From: Podaxis mareebaensis
Taxonomy: Eukaryota > Basidiomycota > Agaricomycetes > Agaricales > Agaricaceae
Length of the DNA: 24,221 nucleotides
Direction: 5' to 3'
NCBI GenBank assembly: GCA_018524725.1
Contig: JAEUWP010000079.1
Coordinates: forward strand, 1 to 24,221
Part shown: in pieces, positions 19,223 to 24,221 of the stretch
How positions within the stretch are numbered: the stretch's first letter is position 1
Layout of the letters: every line of letters begins with the position of its first letter
The notes under the pieces: model-generated
Databases searched by the model: none
Seen by the model: the letters and a program-made list of their open reading frames with translations, nothing else
Told to the model about the DNA's origin: nothing
Translations under genes and position numbers: made by a program

Positions 19223-22200
19223 ATGTCCTCCAAAGGTTAGTCCCCACCCCCTATACATAGCCTTATACTCATTGTCTGCACTCAGCCATCCGCGAATACG
19301 ACGCCAAACTTTTGCTCGCGTACTGGCTCGAGCGTGCCCCGGCCATCGCTCCCCACGCGCAGGTCAAGACAAACTTCCAGTATCCCGCTGCCCGAGTGGC
19401 TCAGATCTCTTGGGATCCTGAAACCAACACCATTACCCCCGACAACAAGGTCCCTTCATGGGTTCACACCACCAAGCTCGTCGCTAAGCCTGACCAGCTC
19501 ATCAAGCGGCGTGGTAAGGCTGGCCTTTTGGCCCTCAACAAGACTTGGTCTGAGGCCAAGCAGTGGATTGTTGAACGCGCTGGAAAACCTCAAAAGGTGC
19601 GCATACACCCATGTTCCTTTGTCATATGTCCGTCTGCACGGTGCCACTCGTTCTTTATCGATGTTGCGATGGTTTTATCGCGGTTCTCGATAGATCATCG
19701 AGAGATCTGAATAGCATCTGAATAGCATACAACCTCGTTTTTGCCGCGCGTCCTTGATATAGCTGCAGCAATATACAGACGCGTTCATATGATGCTAATT
19801 ACTGGTCACACGTGATGTTGCTGTGCCCTGGCTGCTTCTTTTACTTTCTTCTAGGCTTCCATGAATAGTGATCGGTTGACGCCATTGTTCGTATTAGGTC
19901 GAGGCCGTCACTGGCACCCTGAACAACTTCATTGTTGAGCCCTTCCTCCCTCATCCCTCCAACACCGAATATTATGTCTGTATCAACTCCCAGCGTGAGG
20001 GAGACCAAATCCTCTTCACACACGAGGGCGGAGTTGATATTGGCGATGTCGATGCCAAGGCCCTCGTTCTCGACCTCCCTGTCAATAAGCCCTTCCCCAC
20101 TCGCGAAACCATTGCCTCTACCCTTCTCACCCACGTCCCTCCCGAGAAGAAGGATACCCTTGTCGACTTCCTCACCCGCCTCTACTCCGTCTACGTCGAC
20201 CTCCACTTTGCCTATCTAGAAATCAACCCTCTCGTCGTCCTCGATGCTGTTGATGGTGGTGAACCTACCATCCATTACCTTGACATGGCCGCCAAGCTCG
20301 ACCAGACTGCCGAGAGTATTTGTGGACCAAAGTGGGCTATCGCTCGTGACCTCTCCGTTTACGAGGCGGAGAATGCTACGACTAGCAAGGGTTCTAAAGT
20401 CTCCGCTGATCGTGGACCTCCGATGGTAAATTTTCTGATTCCCTCCGATATTACAAGGTTCTAAGAATATTGTCGTAGGTTTGGCCCGCTCCTTTCGGTC
20501 GCGATTTGACCAAAGAGGAAGCCTATATCCAGAAACTTGATGGCTCAACCGGCGCTTCTCTCAAGCTGACCGTTCTCAACCCCGAGGGCCGTATTTGGAC
20601 AATGGTTGCTGGTGGTGGTGCGAGTGTTGTCTACTCAGATGCTATTGCTGCCCACGGCTTCGCCCATGAACTTGCCAACTACGGTGAATACTCCGGTGCC
20701 CCCACTGAGGGTCAGACGTACGAGTACGCTAAGACGATCGGTCCGTTCTTCCTGCAGTGACTTTCATACTCATCGGCTGACACCTTGATACCAGTTGACC
20801 TCATCACTCGTGGAACTCCCCGTCCTGATGGCAAGATTCTCATCATTGGTGGTGGTATTGCCAACTTCACCAATGTCGCTGCTACCTTCAAGGGTATCAT
20901 CCGCGCCCTTAAGGAGTACAAGAACCAGCTCATCAACCATAATGTCAAGATTTTCGTGCGCCGCGGCGGTCCCAACTACCAGGAAGGTCTCAAGGCCATG
21001 CGCCTCCTTGGCGAGAGCCTTGGTGTTCCCATCCGCGTTTTCGGCCCCGATACTCATATCACAGAAATTGTGCCCCTCGCTTTGGGCATCGATATCTCCA
21101 AGTCCAAAACCGCTCCCGCCGACGGTTTGAAGAGTGTTCAACCTGGTACCCCTCCTCCTCAGGTTGCCCCTGTTGGCGGCACTGAAACTTCTGTTGGTGC
21201 TATCCATCCCGATGGTGGCCGCACTCAGCCCAAGGACCAGATTGTCCATTTCGAAGCGGGTCAATTTCCATCTTCCCGCCCTTGGTATAGACCCTTCGAT
21301 GCCAATACTCGCTCCTTCGTCTACGGCCTGCAACCCCGTGCTATCCAAGGCATGCTTGACTTCGATTACTCCTGTGGTCGTGCCACTCCCTCCGTTGCTG
21401 CCATGATCTATCCATTCGGTGGTCATCACATCCAGAAGTTCTACTGGGGCACCAAGGAGACCCTTCTCCCTGTCTACACTAGCGTAAAGGAGGCCGCTGC
21501 TAAACACCCCGATGTCGATGTTGTCGTCAATTTCGCCTCCAGCCGCAGTGTGTATTCCAGCACCCTCGAGTGTTTCGAGTTCCCTCAGATCAAGGCCATT
21601 GCCCTCATCGCTGAGGGTGTCCCCGAACGCCATGCCCGTGAAATCCTCTGGAAGGCCAAGGAGAAGGGCGTCCTCATCATCGGTCCTGCCACCGTCGGTG
21701 GCATCAAACCTGGCTGCTTCAGGATCGGTAACTCTGGTGGTATGATGGATAACATCATCTCTTCCAAGCTCTACAGGCCCGGTTCTGTCGGCTACGTATC
21801 CAAGTCTGGTGGCATGTCCAACGAGTTGAACAATATTCTCTCTCTCGTCACCAACGGTACTTACGAGGGTATTGCCATCGGTGGTGATCGCTACCCCGGC
21901 TCTACCTTCATCGACCACCTCCTCCGCTATGAGGCCGATCCGGAGTGCAAGATGCTCGTCCTCCTCGGTGAAGTCGGTGGTATTGAGGAGTATCGTGTCA
22001 TTGAGGCTGTTAGAACCGGCAAGATTACTAAGCCTATCGTCGCCTGGGCCATCGGAACTTGCGCTAAGATGTTCACTACCGAAGTACAGTTCGGTCACGC
22101 TGGCTCCATGGCCAACAGCGATATGGAGACCGCTGACGCTAAGAATCGTGCCATGAGGGCTGCTGGATTCATCGTCCCCGATACCTTCGAAGAGCTTCCT

Positions 22201-23353
22201 CGTGTCCTCAAAGAGACCTACGAATCCCTGGTCAAGTCTGGTGTCATTATCCCCAAGAAGGAGATCGACCCCCCCGTTATCCCCATGGACTACAAGTGGG
22301 CTCAGGTGAGCCGAAGTGTGTATCACATACTAAACGTGTCTCAACGAGTCGTGAACAGGAACTTGGTCTCATCAGGAAGCCCGCTGCCTTCATCTCCACT
22401 ATCTCCGATGAACGTGGCCAGGAACTCCTTTACGCAGGTATGCGCATCTCCGAAGTGTTCAAAGAAGACATTGGTATTGGTGGTGTCGTTTCCTTGCTCT
22501 GGTTCAAGCGCCGTAAGTAGTTCCACGTGAGCTTGCTTGTGTTCGTCTAACGTGTTTGCCTCCAGGCCTTCCTCCTTGGGCCACTAAGTTCATCGAGATG
22601 GTCCTCATGCTCACCGCCGATCACGGTCCTGCTGTGTCTGGTGCCATGAACACTATTGTTGCTACTCGTGCCGGCAAGGATCTCATCTCGTCCCTTGCTT
22701 CTGGCCTCTTGACCATCGGTTCCCGCTTCGGTGGCGCTCTGGATGAGGCTGCCGCCATGTTCTCACAAGCCCGCGACACCGGCCTTACTCCTCGCGAATT
22801 CGTCGACAGTTGCAGGAAGGCCAATAAGCTCAGTGAGTTCCTGTCCGTTTACGAGTGAGGCTGCCCACTGACATTGTTTAGTCTCTGGAATCGGTCACAA
22901 GATCAAGAGTGTTAACAACCCTGATCTCCGCGTTGAGCTTGTCAAGGAGTACGTTCGCAAGCACTTCCCCAGCCACAGCTTGCTTGACTACGCCCTCGCT
23001 GTCGAGAAAGTGACCACCGCTAAGAAGGACACTGTGAGTCATCTGTATTTTCAGCTCAAGTGATTTTCGCTTAATGATACTCGTAGCTCATCCTCAACGT
23101 CGACGGCTGTATTGCTGTCTGCTTCGTCGACTTGCTCCGCGATAGCGGTGCCTTCACCCCCGAAGAGGCTGATGAATACATCAAGATTGGTACCCTCAAC
23201 GGTCTCTTCGTTCTTGGTCGCAGCATTGGTTTCATTGGTCACCATCTCGACCAGAAGAGACTGAAGGCGCCTCTCTATCGCCACCCTGCCGATGATATCT
23301 TCATCAACATGGCCGACGTCAACCAGCCTCGTGTCTTGGGCCGCATGCAGTAG
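19223..23353 (+). CDS. ACL1: ATP-citrate lyase, single-chain (fused) form
   Basis: Nine exons (19223-19235, 19286-19596, 19898-20425, 20479-20740, 20795-22305, 22359-22512, 22566-22832, 22882-23033, 23087-23353) join in frame to 1154 aa. The cytosolic enzyme makes acetyl-CoA and oxaloacetate from citrate, CoA and ATP, feeding lipid, sterol and acetylation pathways. The N-terminal ATP-grasp and citrate-binding half shows [40 protein letters not shown] and [14 protein letters not shown] Pro/Gly-rich linker lies near residues 474-525. The CoA-ligase part has [11 protein letters not shown] with the phosphorylated His806. The citryl-CoA lyase part carries His946 (ADHGPAVSG), His1021 (GIGHKIKS) and Asp1072 (NVDG). 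The spacings 140, 75 and 51 equal those of human His760, His900, His975 and Asp1026. The start has a good context (CCACCATGTCC) and the first exon is only 13 bp. Basidiomycetes use this fused form, whereas ascomycetes split it into two genes. The 301-bp second intron is unusually long for this gene. The name follows common fungal usage. Confidence 0.97.
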
Positions 23354-24221
23354 ATGTGACATTTCTTCCGTGGTAATTTGGATTATGTCTCTGGTGGAAG
23401 GAAGGTAATGGGCAAAATACTAATGGGTTGCGTGCATTCATTTGCCATGGTTAATATCTGCTGTTGTTGATTAGCGCCGTTCTTTTTACTTTCTGCATTA
23501 TACAGTCCCGCACATAGTTTTATCATATCAATAGACCTCTCATTTCCTTGTACTCCCATCATTTCGATAGATTGTCGCAATGCGCGGATATGGGTAAAGT
23601 ATGGTTGTCGATGGCCTTCCGTTACTGAAACGGAGTGTGATGGTTCGGTGTTAACATCGTCACCTCTCATGAATTTGCCTGTTTTCATCTGTCTATTCCC
23701 TATTCACGACCGGTAAGGATACTGGGTTTGTTTATACCTTGTTGGTTTGCTACTTTGGCGGTGGTTGCAGGATGAACCTTTCATTAGACGCAGAGCCGAT
23801 ATCCTGTGCCAGTAGTTTGAACTGCCCCTCCGCCCTGCATTTGCAAGTAACCCCTGTGGATACCGTCATCAATGGAACATTGGAGTTGCAGCGCGGCAAT
23901 TATAAAGGATTTAATCTTGGTTTCGGAACACCAGACTTCTTTCTTTGTGAGCACATCGGCAAGAAGGCCGTGTTGACCGCTCGAACATCACAGTGTGCTC
24001 TGTCACCAAGACTGGAGGAAAGTCTGCATTCACGGGCTTGGCTTCGACCCGCTGCTCACGAAATGGTATCCTGATCCGAGTCCCGCATCGAGCGCCCAGT
24101 CATCTCGTCATTCCGCCAAATCGATACTGGTGCCGCGCAATGCTTATGGCGGGCCGTTGGCCTAAAAAAGATTTGGCCCCCGCGGAACTTAATAATGTGC
24201 TCGCGCGGTATTTACATACTG
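23354..24221. other. ATP-citrate lyase 3' flank and unassigned end of window
   Basis: The first few hundred bases are presumably 3' untranslated sequence. A 111-codon plus-strand frame at 23739-24074 and a 101-codon minus-strand frame at 23383-23688 show no recognisable domain. Either could be part of a gene continuing past the window, but I see no support. Confidence 0.45.

Noticed and set aside
20770..22326. A 518-codon open frame on the minus strand opposite ATP-citrate lyase
   Set aside because: It is the antisense shadow of the large, codon-biased exon 5 of a certain gene. Its translation has no domain, and its ends coincide with that exon.
12237..23353. A secondary-metabolite gene cluster formed by the P450 and ATP-citrate lyase
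   Set aside because: There is no backbone synthase, transporter or regulator nearby. The two genes are separated by a pseudogene and a tRNA, and ATP-citrate lyase is a housekeeping gene.
23739..24074. A 111-codon frame downstream of ATP-citrate lyase
   Set aside because: No recognisable family and no exon partners. It could be part of a gene beyond the window, but this cannot be supported here.

Overview
The window is nuclear DNA of a filamentous basidiomycete, most likely an agaricomycete mushroom. Evidence for this is the many short GT-AG introns of about 50-65 bp, a single-chain (fused) ATP-citrate lyase, cytochrome P450 genes with a dozen exons, and decayed NACHT (STAND/NLR-like) NTPase genes of the type that is expanded in mushroom genomes. 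No species call is possible from sequence alone.

Layout. Positions 1-6060 form a graveyard. Two decayed copies of one NACHT gene face outward from each other as arms of a roughly 0.9 kb imperfect inverted repeat, with a P450 remnant between them. A second, more eroded P450 remnant follows. Part of this block is strongly CpG-poor. Positions 6061-8007 show no gene. A four-exon minus-strand gene (8008-9047) encodes a UBL3/MUB-type membrane-anchored ubiquitin-fold protein with a C-terminal CIIC prenylation box. Next is a minus-strand tRNA gene (9563-9634) with initiator-tRNA-like features but a CGT anticodon. About 2.6 kb without a supported gene leads to a complete 12-exon cytochrome P450 (12237-14648, 520 aa). 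A third, unrelated and nearly full-length NACHT pseudogene follows (15498-17823), then tRNA-Glu(CTC) (18083-18154). Last is a complete nine-exon ATP-citrate lyase (19223-23353, 1154 aa) with all catalytic histidines in place. The final 0.9 kb shows nothing I can support.

The intact genes do not form an obvious cluster. ATP-citrate lyase is primary metabolism (cytosolic acetyl-CoA), the P450 is an ER oxidase of unknown substrate, and the UBL protein probably acts in membrane sorting. They look like independent genes set among birth-and-death families (P450, NACHT). I found no convincing new multi-gene system. The items most worth checking are the initiator-like tRNA with a CGT anticodon, the P-loop deletion shared by the two inverted NACHT copies, and the UBL protein with its long disordered N-terminal extension. 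All exon structures were derived by hand from splice motifs, reading frame and family conservation.
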